NCBI RefSeq assembly: GCF_006861825.1
Contig: NZ_VDGI01000001.1
Span: 264,172 to 328,171 of the forward strand
Direction of reading: 5' to 3'
Source: Psychrobacillus vulpis
GTDB lineage: Bacteria > Bacillota > Bacilli > Bacillales_A > Planococcaceae
DNA length: 64,000 bases
A program made the position numbers and the translations under genes. The notes beneath the pieces were generated by a model. The model had not been told where the DNA came from and did no database searches. It saw nothing but the letters and a program-made list of their open reading frames with translations. Shown one piece after another: positions 9,313 to 17,210 of this stretch; within the stretch, counting starts at the first letter, position 1, and the number at the start of each line of letters is the position of its first letter.

Positions 9313-9720
9313 TTATAATTGCTTTGTCACAAATGCTCCTATACCAACAAAAAAATATATTATCATCATATACACAATTAGCATTCCTGTTTCGATTGAC
9401 TCTACACCCATTGCAAATAGAACTAAAAGGAGTGCACCACTACCAAACAATACTATGTACAGGGAAATAGAAAAATACTTTTTCATCAATGTTATAGTAC
9501 GTTCATCTACTTCTGGGACATTACCATTACGTTTTTGACGCCATTTTGAAAGGAATAGGAAAACCATAAATCCTCCTAAAGCCCCTATTACTATCGGCAA
9601 GAACAACTCAAAGTTATAGGTTCCATCTTCACTTCCAATGATATATATACCAAGTAAGCCACCAATTATTATTGACCCTACAACAACTGCATAAATAATT
9701 ATTTCAGTTCGTTTCTTCAT
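9313..9720 (-). CDS. Small four-helix membrane protein, partner of XRE regulator
   Basis: A 135-residue protein with hydrophobic segments at about 8-28, 38-60, 85-105 and 112-130. A charged cytoplasmic loop holds WRQKRNGNVPEVDERT. Short membrane proteins with a VDERT-like loop are commonly encoded with a small Cro-type regulator; their function is not known to me. The ATG overlaps the regulator's stop by 4 nt (ATGA), so the pair is translationally coupled and probably shares the operators at 9952-10025. Confidence 0.7.
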   Translation of the reverse strand: MKKRTEIIIYAVVVGSIIIGGLLGIYIIGSEDGTYNFELFLPIVIGALGGFMVFLFLSKWRQKRNGNVPEVDERTITLMKKYFSISLYIVLFGSGALLLVLFAMGVESIETGMLIVYMMIIYFFVGIGAFVTKQL

Positions 9721-9929
9721 ACTTCATCCTCCTCTAAGTAGAACAATTCTTCGATAGGAACACCCAAATATTGAATAAGCTTTAGAGCAAGCTCTAAACT
9801 AGGATTGTATTTATTATTTTCAATTGCCGTTATTGTTTGCCTCGTTATTTGCAAATCCTCCGCCATCTGTATTTGGGTGATTCCTCTTTTCAAACGGATT
9901 TCCTTAATATGATTAATCACCTTTGTCAT
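9717..9929 (-). CDS. Small XRE family transcriptional regulator
   Basis: A 70-residue Cro/CI-type helix-turn-helix protein. The HTH is IKEIRLKRGITQIQMAEDLQ, then ITRQTITAIENNKYNPSLEL, ending with an acidic tail. It resembles the YgzD-type stand-alone regulators of Bacillales. A GGGGGA ribosome site precedes the ATG. The upstream region carries two copies of the palindrome ATGTAAAGATATCTTTACAT, one on each side of a possible -10 (TATAGC), so autorepression is likely. The downstream membrane protein is translationally coupled. Confidence 0.88.
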   Translation of the reverse strand: MTKVINHIKEIRLKRGITQIQMAEDLQITRQTITAIENNKYNPSLELALKLIQYLGVPIEELFYLEEDEV

Positions 9930-9951
9930 TAACTACGTCCCCCTGATGCAT

Positions 9952-9971
9952 ATGTAAAGATATCTTTACAT
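9952..9971. promoter_or_regulatory. Operator 1 of the XRE module
   Basis: ATGTAAAGATATCTTTACAT is a perfect 20-bp palindrome in the 5' leader of the XRE gene. The same 20 bp recur as the centre of the 40-bp palindrome at 9986-10025. Autoregulation by the adjacent XRE protein is inferred. Confidence 0.65.
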
Positions 9972-9985
9972 TGATGCTATACTAA

Positions 9986-10025
9986 AAAGACCTTAATGTA
10001 AAGATATCTTTACATTAAGGTCTTT
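9986..10025. promoter_or_regulatory. 40-bp perfect palindrome: operator 2 and signal-peptidase terminator
   Basis: Two 20-nt arms with no loop are perfectly complementary (centre at 10005/10006). The inner 20 bp equal operator 1. On the minus strand it follows the stop codon of the signal peptidase gene and ends in TCTTTTT, so it can also act as that gene's terminator. A TTTACA inside it could be the -35 of the XRE promoter, with TATAGC 15 bp downstream. One DNA element therefore appears to serve as terminator and operator, and perhaps supplies the -35. Confidence 0.6.
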
Positions 10026-10027
10026 GT

Positions 10028-10573
10028 TTATTTATGAGTTTTTTCATTAATTAAAGGAAATAATCGAAATTTTACTTCTCCTAATAATGCCTCTTCAGAG
10101 ATGAATCCAAAAATTCTACTGTCATAACTTTGCAATCGGTTGTCTCCCATGACAAAATAATAACCTTTAGGGACTTTAGTTTTACCTGTAATCTGTTCCA
10201 ATGAGAAGTCTTCTGTTAACTGCCCGAATAATAAATCTTTTTTCTTCATTTGTAAATAAGGTTCTTCATACAACTTTCCATTTATATAGAGAACATCATC
10301 TTTCACTTCAATTTGATCTCCTGGCAGACCAATCACTCTTTTTATATAGTTGTCTTTCTTATCCGGAGATTTGAAAACGATAATATCAAATCGACCAATT
10401 GTGCTTGTTTTACTAATTACTACTTTGTTATTGTCTTCAAAAGTCGGAGACATTGACTCTCCCTTTACGGTTATTGGTGAAAACAAAAACTGTCGACATA
10501 CGAAAACAAGGATGAATGCAAAAATAATTGTTTTAATCCAAGATACGAGTTCTTTTTTATTATTTTCTTTCAT
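10028..10573 (-). CDS. sipS: Type I signal peptidase
   Basis: A 181-residue Gram-positive signal peptidase I. A single N-terminal membrane anchor lies at about 12-30. The catalytic Ser40 is in GESMSPTF and the catalytic Lys78 in YIKRVIGLPGD. Boxes D/E are visible (FVMGDNRLQSYDSRIFG). It removes signal peptides from exported pre-proteins on the outer face of the membrane. The length matches SipS/SipT enzymes; bacteria of this group carry several paralogues, so the symbol is approximate. The terminator is the 40-bp palindrome just downstream. Confidence 0.92.
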   Translation of the reverse strand: MKENNKKELVSWIKTIIFAFILVFVCRQFLFSPITVKGESMSPTFEDNNKVVISKTSTIGRFDIIVFKSPDKKDNYIKRVIGLPGDQIEVKDDVLYINGKLYEEPYLQMKKKDLLFGQLTEDFSLEQITGKTKVPKGYYFVMGDNRLQSYDSRIFGFISEEALLGEVKFRLFPLINEKTHK

Positions 10574-10689
10574 TTAAGCACTCCTTTTCATTTTATTAAT
10601 ATATTGAATCCATTTAGTTGTTATATAATAATCATAGTATGAGTAAGAATGTTCTGTCTACTATTACACAAATGGGAAGGTGAATCCGT

Positions 10690-11079
10690 ATTAGAAACAG
10701 AGGGGCTACAGTAATTATTGAAAATGGTCGTATCGCTTTAATTAAACGAACTAAACCTTATAGAACTTATTTTGTATTTCCAGGCGGAGGCATTGAAAGC
10801 GGGGAAACTCCAGAAGAAGCTGCAATTCGAGAAACCTATGAAGAACTTGGGGTAAATGTGCAGATTCAACGACTTCTTAAAAAGCTAGAACTCAATGGTA
10901 CTCAATATTTTTTCCTCGCGAATATTGTGAGTGGTACATTTGGGTCAGGTACAGGTGAAGAGTATAATCATACTTCTGTTAAACGAGGGACCTATGAGCC
11001 TATGTGGATTGAAATAGATCATCTACCTTTAATAGAAGTGAGACCTAAAGAAATCGTAGATATCCTCCTTTCTCTTTAA
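10690..11079 (+). CDS. Nudix hydrolase with apparent ATT start codon
   Basis: The 129-residue frame carries a perfect Nudix box, GX5EX7REUXEEXGU, at GGIESGETPEEAAIRETYEE then LGV. The fold starts normally with RNRGATVIIENGRIALIKRT. No ATG, GTG or TTG lies upstream in frame before the TGA at 10681. The first standard start (GTG, 10858) falls after the Nudix box. GGAAGGTG at 10675-10682 sits 7 nt before ATT at 10690, which gives the expected N-terminus. Either an ATT start is used, as in infC, or the gene has lost its ATG. Nudix enzymes hydrolyse nucleoside-diphosphate-linked compounds; the substrate is unknown. Confidence 0.75.
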   Translation: MRNRGATVIIENGRIALIKRTKPYRTYFVFPGGGIESGETPEEAAIRETYEELGVNVQIQRLLKKLELNGTQYFFLANIVSGTFGSGTGEEYNHTSVKRGTYEPMWIEIDHLPLIEVRPKEIVDILLSL

Positions 11080-11154
11080 ACAGTCCAAGGTGAGCACAGC
11101 AAGACAGGATTACATGAAAAATATAAATTATGATACATACAAGGAGTGAGCATA

Positions 11155-12018
11155 ATGGGTTGGGTAGAGTCGATACAGAGAGCAATTGATTATATGGAAA
11201 CAAATTTGCTAGAAAATCTTTCGATTGATCAGATAGCAAAAGAAGCACATGCATCTACATTTCATTTCCAACGTACTTTTTCAATTTTAACGGATATGTC
11301 AATTGCAGATTATATTCGTCGTAGAAGATTAACTTTAGCTGCACAAGATTTAATAAATACTGATAACAAGATTATCGACCTCTCCTACAAATATGGCTAT
11401 GACACTCCCGAAGCTTTTACGAAAGCCTTTCGCAAGCAGCATGGTGTGACGCCAAGCGACGCTCGAAAGAAATTAGGTAATATACAATCATACAATCGCC
11501 TGGTGATCCAGGTTAGATTGAAAGGAGCCGAACCGATGAAGTATAAAATTGTAGAGAAAGAAAGTTTCCAAGTTGTAGGTATGAAAAGAACGTATAATTG
11601 TAAAACGGGTGAAAATTTGAAAGGTATCCCGCTATTTTGGGACGAAGTGAACACAAACGGCACAGATGATGTACTCTTTCAATTAAACAATGGAGAAATC
11701 GAGGGTGTGTTAGGAGTTTGTGTTGTAGATGAAAGCCAGAAAGATAGTGGCTTAATGGACTATTGGATAGGCTCTGCACATATAGGAGACATTCCTGAAA
11801 ATCTATTAGCGCTGGAAATTCCTGCTTCGAAATGGGTGATATTTGAAGTTCACGGTCCGATGCCACATGCAATGCAAAATACTTGGAAACAAATATATTC
11901 AGAATGGTTTCCATCTAATCCTTATGTACCAGCGGGCACACCAGAATTAGAAGTGTATTCCAATGAAAATCCGAATAATGAAGATTATTATTCGGAAATA
12001 TGGATTCCTATTAAGTAA
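11155..12018 (+). CDS. AraC family regulator with GyrI-like effector domain
   Basis: A 287-residue protein. Two AraC helix-turn-helices occupy residues 1-105 (LSIDQIAKEAHASTFHFQRT and IIDLSYKYGYDTPEAFTKAF). A GyrI-like/AraC effector-binding domain follows from about 125 (MKYKIVEKESFQVVGMKRTY onward), ending in YYSEIWIPI. This is the Rob/SoxS-like architecture used to sense drugs or other small hydrophobic ligands. The ATG at 11155 lies 9 nt after AAGGAG; a GTG at 11146 overlaps the ribosome site. It stands alone on the plus strand, with no clear target gene. Confidence 0.92.
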   Translation: MGWVESIQRAIDYMETNLLENLSIDQIAKEAHASTFHFQRTFSILTDMSIADYIRRRRLTLAAQDLINTDNKIIDLSYKYGYDTPEAFTKAFRKQHGVTPSDARKKLGNIQSYNRLVIQVRLKGAEPMKYKIVEKESFQVVGMKRTYNCKTGENLKGIPLFWDEVNTNGTDDVLFQLNNGEIEGVLGVCVVDESQKDSGLMDYWIGSAHIGDIPENLLALEIPASKWVIFEVHGPMPHAMQNTWKQIYSEWFPSNPYVPAGTPELEVYSNENPNNEDYYSEIWIPIK

Positions 12019-12068
12019 AATGAAATCCGAGGAGCATATAAATTGCTTCTCGGGTTCTAATGTAGAGG

Positions 12069-12152
12069 TATTATCCGATATTTACTATTTATTATCCGAT
12101 TATTCAGTGCTATCATCCGATTATCACAATCTACTATCCGATTGTGGTTTAA
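12069..12152 (+). repeat. Four tandem 21-bp repeats (TATYATCCGATTAT core)
   Basis: Four consecutive 21-bp units begin at 12069, 12090, 12111 and 12132. Each has TAYYATCCGAT followed by a variable 7-10 bases. Read in frame they would give a heptad like LLSDYxx, but no ribosome site or independent gene is visible. They lie between the AraC gene and the VOC pseudogene and overlap neither. Confidence 0.75.
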
Positions 12153-12544
12153 TTAACTAAAATTCAATTGCCACGAAACACCAAACTTGTCTTGTACCCA
12201 TCCAAACTTTTTACTAAACGGATAGTTGTCTATCGGCATTAAAGGTTGTCCCTCTTCTGCAAGTTTAGCAAACTTGATCAATTTCCTCTTCTGAATCACA
12301 TTCAACAAATAATGAAATCGATGGCGTAAAAGTAAAAGTATGTTGAACAGTACTATCCGTACATAAAAATTCTTGGCCGTTAATGGGAAAATTTAGCTCG
12401 TGACACTTCTCCTTCTTTTCCAGGACCACCTACACCGTAACGATCAAGATGAATTATTTTAGAATCTTTGAAAATCATTGTATAGAAGTTGATTGCTTCT
12501 TCTGCTTTTCCTTGAAACATTAAAAATGGTGTAACTTTAGTCAT
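12153..12544 (-). pseudogene. VOC/PhnB-like (3-demethylubiquinone-9 methyltransferase fold) gene, two frameshifts
   Basis: Translation from ATG 12544 gives MTKVTPFLMFQGKAEEAINF and goes on through HLDRYGVGGPGKEGEV, a clear PhnB-type vicinal-oxygen-chelate protein. The frame breaks near 12385-12392. It resumes in a second frame (INGQEFLCTDSTVQHTFTFT and on), breaks again near 12268-12275, and finishes in a third (LMPIDNYPFSKKFGWVQDKF, then GVSWQLNF). The parts together account for a normal length of about 130 residues. Two frameshifts indicate a recently inactivated gene, unless they are sequencing errors. Confidence 0.85.
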
Positions 12545-12779
12545 GTCGAATAAGCCCCTTTATATTGTATTTTTATCAACTAAGTATGTATGCACATGAT
12601 TTTTGATTTCATTTTAACATAATTAATGAGTAAAGCATCTTCTTAGACGAAATCTTCTTCTTACAATAAAATAAAACCAAACGGGTAAAACAGCTTAAAA
12701 AGTGAAAGCTGTAAACAACTAATCGAACAAGAAGCGTTAATCAAATTTATCTATAAATTAACGTACGGGTATTTTTAAT

Positions 12780-13256
12780 ATGAAAAAAATTGTCCCTCTT
12801 TTATTTCTACTTATTATTGTATTTGTTTCATCCGGACAAACATCTGAACAACAATCACTTCTCCCAATACTGGAAAAGTGGTTACCGAATAAGCCATTCG
12901 AATCTTTACTTTCCAAACTCCAAATCCCTTACTGGGGCATAATGGTGTCTATAGATGAACGAGGCTACTATCGTTTTATAGAGTTCTTAATTCGGAAAGG
13001 GACACATTTCTTTTATTTTGGGGTAATTGCTCTTGCCATTTATGCTGCATTACCTAGATTTAAATACCGTATATTTACAGCAGGTGTCCTCACGATGCTC
13101 TTTGCAATAGCGGATGAATTCCATCAATCATTAACAAGTGGACGCACGGCTTCCGCTCAAGATGTGATGCTTGATACTGCTGGTGCGTTTACGGCACTTT
13201 TATTATGGACATGTATTCAACTGGTAATAAAACAAAGAAAATCCGCTAACGAATAA
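12780..13256 (+). CDS. VanZ family protein
   Basis: A 158-residue membrane protein with a signal-anchor-like N-terminus and three further hydrophobic segments. The VanZ core is clear: RKGTHFFYFGVIALAIY, then IADEFHQSLTSGRTASAQDV and LDTAGA. VanZ relatives are linked to teicoplanin tolerance and envelope functions, but most are uncharacterised. The ribosome site is weak (ACGGGT). The stop codon sits in the loop of a terminator shared with the converging GerW-like gene. Confidence 0.88.
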   Translation: MKKIVPLLFLLIIVFVSSGQTSEQQSLLPILEKWLPNKPFESLLSKLQIPYWGIMVSIDERGYYRFIEFLIRKGTHFFYFGVIALAIYAALPRFKYRIFTAGVLTMLFAIADEFHQSLTSGRTASAQDVMLDTAGAFTALLLWTCIQLVIKQRKSANE

Positions 13257-13277
13257 TCCTTTAGCAGATTTTCTTTC
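13234..13277. terminator. Bidirectional terminator between vanZ and GerW-like gene
   Basis: AAAGAAAATCYGCTAA arms form a long stem with one mismatch. The vanZ stop codon lies in the loop and T-runs occur on both strands. Confidence 0.8.
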
Positions 13278-13279
13278 TG

Positions 13280-13684
13280 TTAATTTAATTTGCGAGATTT
13301 CTTCAGTAGAAAGCCAAGTCCATGCGTAACAACACTACAAACCGTTAGAATAAAATAAATATTAATAATAGGTTTAAATTTAACTTTTTTAGGTGTGATT
13401 TCAAACACTCCTACCAGCTTAATAGAAAAAAAGCCTCCTGCCCCCTCACCCTGAACAGCTAACTCATTTTCATTTTTAGCAGAATACCCCCCACTACCGC
13501 CAACATAATAATTAACTTTAGCAACTGGAAGTACTCGTTTACTATCAAGATCAATAGGTTCACCATAAACTAATGAGGCGTCCTTGCTATGAGAGAATTT
13601 ATTGAATACAGATCGAATAGGTGAATGGTAAATGGATTGCTTACCATCGTCATTTGAACTTTCAGCTAACTTTTCCTTTTCCAA
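13280..13684 (-). CDS. GerW/YtfJ-like sporulation protein
   Basis: A 134-residue protein. The middle matches the GerW/YtfJ pattern: YGEPIDLDSKRVLPVAKVNY, then GGSGGYSAKNENE and GEGAGGFFSIKLVGVFEI. The C-terminus has one hydrophobic segment (about 105-125) and a basic end, so it may be membrane-anchored. In Bacillus, YtfJ (GerW) is a spore protein with a role in germination; equivalence here is inferred from the Gly-rich motifs only. The start is TTG at 13684, 8 nt after GGAGGA. Confidence 0.65.
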   Translation of the reverse strand: MEKEKLAESSNDDGKQSIYHSPIRSVFNKFSHSKDASLVYGEPIDLDSKRVLPVAKVNYYVGGSGGYSAKNENELAVQGEGAGGFFSIKLVGVFEITPKKVKFKPIINIYFILTVCSVVTHGLGFLLKKSRKLN

Positions 13685-13753
13685 AATATCTTCCTCCTTC
13701 GCATGATTCGATAGTAACTTCGGCGCTTTAACAATTCCTTTTAATACACAGGT

Positions 13754-14260
13754 CTATTTTAATAGAAGTGACATATGATCTTCGGCGTAATATTGTTGGT
13801 TCACCTTAAGTGCATATTCTTCTACTCCGAACACTTTGAACCCTAGGTGAATATAAAGTTTTTTCGCTTTTTCATTGGTCGATACAACAGACAAATTCAC
13901 CTTTTCAATTTCATCAATCGTTTTTGCTTTATTTATCGCTTTCATAAGTAGTCCTTTACCTACTCCTTGACCTCGCACCTGAGGGCTTACATACATTGCA
14001 AATATATTCGCTCGATGTTTCATTTTAAGAGATCTTTCTTGCACTAGCGTAACCATTCCAACAAGCTTATTCTCATAGAATGCTCCAAAAGTATAATTCC
14101 CTTCTGTTGCAAGAATATTTTCCACTTGTTCAATCGGATTTGGTCTTTTTATAGCTTCTTCGTAGCTTGTACCGAATGCTTCAGGGCTTTGTTGTAAAGC
14201 TTCTAATCTTAATTCCCAGTATGCACTAGCATCTGCTGGTGTTAATAATTTTATCTTCAT
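13754..14260 (-). CDS. GNAT family N-acetyltransferase
   Basis: A 168-residue acetyltransferase. The acetyl-CoA loop is VRGQGVGKGLLMKAINKAK at about residues 95-113, preceded by IFAMYVSPQ and followed by VNLSVVSTNEKAKKLYIHLG (motif B). GAGGAG lies in the end of the upstream gene, which stops 3 nt before the ATG, so it is co-translated with the nucleotidyltransferase gene. It closes a three-gene run (GNAT, nucleotidyltransferase, GNAT) that looks like a small-molecule modification cluster; the substrate is unknown. Confidence 0.9.
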   Translation of the reverse strand: MKIKLLTPADASAYWELRLEALQQSPEAFGTSYEEAIKRPNPIEQVENILATEGNYTFGAFYENKLVGMVTLVQERSLKMKHRANIFAMYVSPQVRGQGVGKGLLMKAINKAKTIDEIEKVNLSVVSTNEKAKKLYIHLGFKVFGVEEYALKVNQQYYAEDHMSLLLK

Positions 14261-14263
14261 TGC

Positions 14264-15061
14264 TTACTCCTCGTTAAAAAATTTTTCATTACATAACTTA
14301 TGTGCATATAAAATAAATTCTCGGCACTCTTCCGCTCTTTTCACGTTGCTTTTATAAAACGATTCCGCACTAATATCATTACGGATTCGAGCACCTTCTT
14401 TTAATAATAGGCTCCATCTTTCCGGTAAAGTCTTTAGACACTCGTTAACTGCTTTATCTTTCGATATAATATCTCGCTGTTCTAAAGAGCATATGATTCT
14501 GCAAATTGTAGTAGTCGTGAATTCAACCATCTCATCAGCCAAAAATTCATCAGCATTTTTGGTCTTATTGAACCAATATTGGTTCATATTATATTTCAAC
14601 GTATTTAGTACATCTATCCATTCAGTAGGAATAGCCAATTCAGCTATTGGTGTACCTTGCAAAGTAATCCCATCCTCTTTTAAAATCCACCAAGTAATGT
14701 GATTAAGATCCCAATGACCTAAACTTACTGTTCCTTCTGCGCAAAATAGATAGGTCGACAATTCTTCATTTGTTTTGCCCACTAAGCTAGCCCGTACGTA
14801 TACCCCGTCCATTCTTTTTCCATATTCCGTATTGTTCATTTGTGAATGGACATTTGTAATGAATTCCAATTCTTTAGCATTTGCTGATCGTTTTAATGAT
14901 ACAATAAAATCGATATCGCTCTTTGCTTCATTAAAAGCTCCTAAAGCTATTGAACCGTATATGTATACGCCTTCGATTAAATTCGAAGGCAAGTTTTTAT
15001 TAAGAGCATTTAGATAATTTTGCATAAAGTTTTGAACACTTATTGGTAATTGGTTAATCAA
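14264..15061 (-). CDS. Aminoglycoside nucleotidyltransferase-like protein (AadA/ANT(9) type)
   Basis: A 265-residue protein with the nucleotidyltransferase signature GSIALGAFNEAKSDIDFIV (Gly36-Ser37, Asp49, Asp51). A C-terminal helical DUF4111-type domain follows, as in AadA and ANT(9) adenylyltransferases. Those enzymes transfer AMP to streptomycin or spectinomycin. Chromosomal relatives are often of unknown activity, so resistance is only a possibility. The start is TTG at 15061, 8 nt after AAGGAG. It lies between two GNAT genes on the same strand. Confidence 0.85.
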   Translation of the reverse strand: MINQLPISVQNFMQNYLNALNKNLPSNLIEGVYIYGSIALGAFNEAKSDIDFIVSLKRSANAKELEFITNVHSQMNNTEYGKRMDGVYVRASLVGKTNEELSTYLFCAEGTVSLGHWDLNHITWWILKEDGITLQGTPIAELAIPTEWIDVLNTLKYNMNQYWFNKTKNADEFLADEMVEFTTTTICRIICSLEQRDIISKDKAVNECLKTLPERWSLLLKEGARIRNDISAESFYKSNVKRAEECREFILYAHKLCNEKFFNEE

Positions 15062-15073
15062 AATGATAGCTCC

Positions 15074-15628
15074 TTATTTGTTATATTCCTCTTTCAAAAT
15101 GGAACATATCGCTGCATCACAAAAGCTTCCTTTTTCAAAGGATGATTTCCGTAAAGTACCTTCATAAATAAATCCAGCTTTTTCGAGCGTCTTTTTAGAA
15201 GCAGTGTTTTCAGGATCATAAAGGGCTTCGATTCGGTAGAGTTCCATTTCTTCAAAGCCGTATTGCAATACATACTTTAATACTTCTGTCATGACCCCCT
15301 GCTGCCAAAACTCTGGAGTCACTTCAAACCCTACTTCCGCTTTGAAATGTTCTTTTTGCCAATTATGAAAACCACAACTTCCGATTATTCTATTATCTGC
15401 TTTTGTGGCGATACCCCAGCGAATACCCTCGTTATTAACAAATCGTTTCTCCCAGTTTTCTATTAATTGGATGGCTTCTGTAATGTTCATAAACGTATCC
15501 AAATCATAGTATTTTGTCACTTCATCTCGTGAAAAGTAGTTAAATATTTCAACTGCATCTTTCACTTCTATTCGGCGCAATTTAAACCTTTCTGTTTCTA
15601 ATCGTGGAAAGTTATTTAATATATTCAT
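15074..15628 (-). CDS. GNAT acetyltransferase, RimJ/RimL type
   Basis: A 184-residue protein of the RimJ/RimL class. It opens with LNNFPRLETERFKLRRIEVK, has GSCGFHNW before the acetyl-CoA-binding part (EVGFEVTPEFWQQGVMTEVL), and ends with ENTASKKTLEKAGFIYEGTL. Such enzymes acetylate N-termini of ribosomal proteins or small amines. The ATG at 15628 follows AGAGGGGG; an upstream in-frame start at 15688 lacks a site. It is the first gene of the GNAT/nucleotidyltransferase/GNAT cluster, with a 12-bp gap to the next. Confidence 0.9.
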   Translation of the reverse strand: MNILNNFPRLETERFKLRRIEVKDAVEIFNYFSRDEVTKYYDLDTFMNITEAIQLIENWEKRFVNNEGIRWGIATKADNRIIGSCGFHNWQKEHFKAEVGFEVTPEFWQQGVMTEVLKYVLQYGFEEMELYRIEALYDPENTASKKTLEKAGFIYEGTLRKSSFEKGSFCDAAICSILKEEYNK

Positions 15629-15708
15629 GAAATCCCCCTCTAAGGTTTTATTCGTGAAGGAAAGTGAAAAATCCTTTTCTAAGAACAATAGCAGAGCAAT
15701 TCTTTCAA

Positions 15709-16911
15709 TTAATTCCTTTTTTCCGCTTTTAAATGTCCTATCAATTCACCCAACTTCATTTCACCTATGCTTCCTAGTTTATGTTTTCTTACGTTTACTA
15801 CATCGTTCTCTATTTCTTGATCTCCAACAATCAGCATATACGGATGTTTTTGCATAGCGGATTCTCGAATTTTTAAGCCGATTTTCTCCACTCGATCATC
15901 GATTTCCACGCGGTAACCTTCTTTTTCAAGTTGTTGCTTCATTTCTTCTGCATACGAAACATGTGCATCTGCTATAGGTAAAATCTTTATTTGAACAGGG
16001 GCTAACCAAAGTGGAAAATTCCCTTGGAAATATTCTAAAAGAATTGCCATGAAACGCTCAATAGAGCCATAAATGGCACGATGAATCATAATTGGTTGAC
16101 GCAAATTATTTTCTTCATCAATGTACTGACAGTTAAACTTTTCTGGCATTTGGAAATCGAGTTGTACAGTTCCGCATTGCCAGCTACGTCCTAGTGAATC
16201 TAAAATGTGAAAATCAATTTTCGGACCATAAAATGCTCCATCTCCTTCATTTACTTGATAATCTAATTGTTTTTTCTTTAGTACCGATTCAAGTGCTTGC
16301 TCTGCTTGGTCCCAAACTTCAACTGACCCCATAAAATCTTCTGGTCGAGTAGAAAGCTCTATTTTATAACTAAAACCAAACTCCGAATAAAATTCATCCA
16401 CCAAATCGAGTACTTTGTCTACTTCACTTTCTATTTGGTCTTCACGTACGAAAAGGTGCGCATCATCTTGTGTAAAAGCTCGAACTCGTAAAAGTCCATT
16501 TAACGAACCTGATAACTCATGTCGATGAACTAAGCCAAGCTCTCCATAACGAATCGGCAGCTCTCTATAACTCCTTCTCTTACTGTTGAAAATGAGTAAT
16601 GCACCTGGGCAACTCATTGGTTTAATCGCATATTTTTGTTCATCGACATTTGAGAAATACATATTTTCATGGTAATGATCCCAATGACCTGACTGCTCCC
16701 AAAGCTCTTGCTTCATCATTATTGGAGTTTTTATTTCCTGATATCCTGCTCGCTGATGCTTTATTCTCCAAAGATTTTCAAGCTCATTTCGTAACACCAT
16801 ACCTTTTGGCAAATAAAACGGCATTCCCGGTGCTTCTTCACTGGACATAAATAACTCTAATTGCTGACCTAACTTCTGATGACTAACTCTTTCTTCTGCT
16901 TTTGCTGACAT
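15709..16911 (-). CDS. thrZ: Threonyl-tRNA synthetase, short form lacking TGS and editing domains
   Basis: A 400-residue class II synthetase. It begins directly with the catalytic domain (HQKLGQQLELFM). Motif 2 is visible (RELPIRYGELGLVHRHE, RVRAFTQDDAHLF), as is motif 3 (IMIHRAIYGSIERFMAILLE). An HGTP anticodon-binding domain closes the protein (LAPVQIKILPIADAHVSYAE). Standard ThrRS is about 640 residues; the N-terminal TGS and second-additional (Ser-tRNA editing) domains are absent. The ATG at 16911 follows AGGAGG, so this is not a mis-set start. Three tandem threonine T-boxes precede it, as known for Bacillus subtilis thrZ, which supports the symbol. Lack of editing is unusual. Confidence 0.92.
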   Translation of the reverse strand: MSAKAEERVSHQKLGQQLELFMSSEEAPGMPFYLPKGMVLRNELENLWRIKHQRAGYQEIKTPIMMKQELWEQSGHWDHYHENMYFSNVDEQKYAIKPMSCPGALLIFNSKRRSYRELPIRYGELGLVHRHELSGSLNGLLRVRAFTQDDAHLFVREDQIESEVDKVLDLVDEFYSEFGFSYKIELSTRPEDFMGSVEVWDQAEQALESVLKKKQLDYQVNEGDGAFYGPKIDFHILDSLGRSWQCGTVQLDFQMPEKFNCQYIDEENNLRQPIMIHRAIYGSIERFMAILLEYFQGNFPLWLAPVQIKILPIADAHVSYAEEMKQQLEKEGYRVEIDDRVEKIGLKIRESAMQKHPYMLIVGDQEIENDVVNVRKHKLGSIGEMKLGELIGHLKAEKRN

Positions 16912-16935
16912 TTTAATTCCTCCTAAATTTGTATT

Positions 16936-17190
16936 AAAAAAGACCACACTCATCCCATACAAGGGACGAGTGTGGTCGTGGTTCCACCCTAATTTTGCAA
17001 CACAAAAAAATATGTATTGCTCTCAAAAATCGATAACGGTCTTCCCGATTATGGTTACTCCAGCTTTGCCTTTCCCCATAATAGCTTCAAGGTGGTAAAT
17101 CATCCTTTTTTCTTCAGGGCTCTCAGCCAATGACCCTGTTCTCTGATAAGAAAATTATAAATGATGACTCGTGTCCTCTTCCTCGCTTCA
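16936..17190 (-). promoter_or_regulatory. Threonine T-box leader, gene-proximal copy
   Basis: On the minus strand the leader has a stem I region with GATTTACCACC (ACC threonine specifier, near 17095) and the T-box sequence AGGGTGGAACCACG (16977-16990). A terminator stem follows (GACCACACTC/GAGTGTGGTC, 16942-16977) with a T-run. Uncharged tRNA-Thr would favour antitermination. It is one of three near-identical copies in series. Confidence 0.92.
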
Positions 17191-17210
17191 TTTATTCAGT
17201 TATAAAATAC

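Noticed and set aside
11963-12160. Open frame encoding LLSDY-like heptads
   Set aside because: It begins inside the AraC gene and is only the tandem repeat in translation; no start signals.
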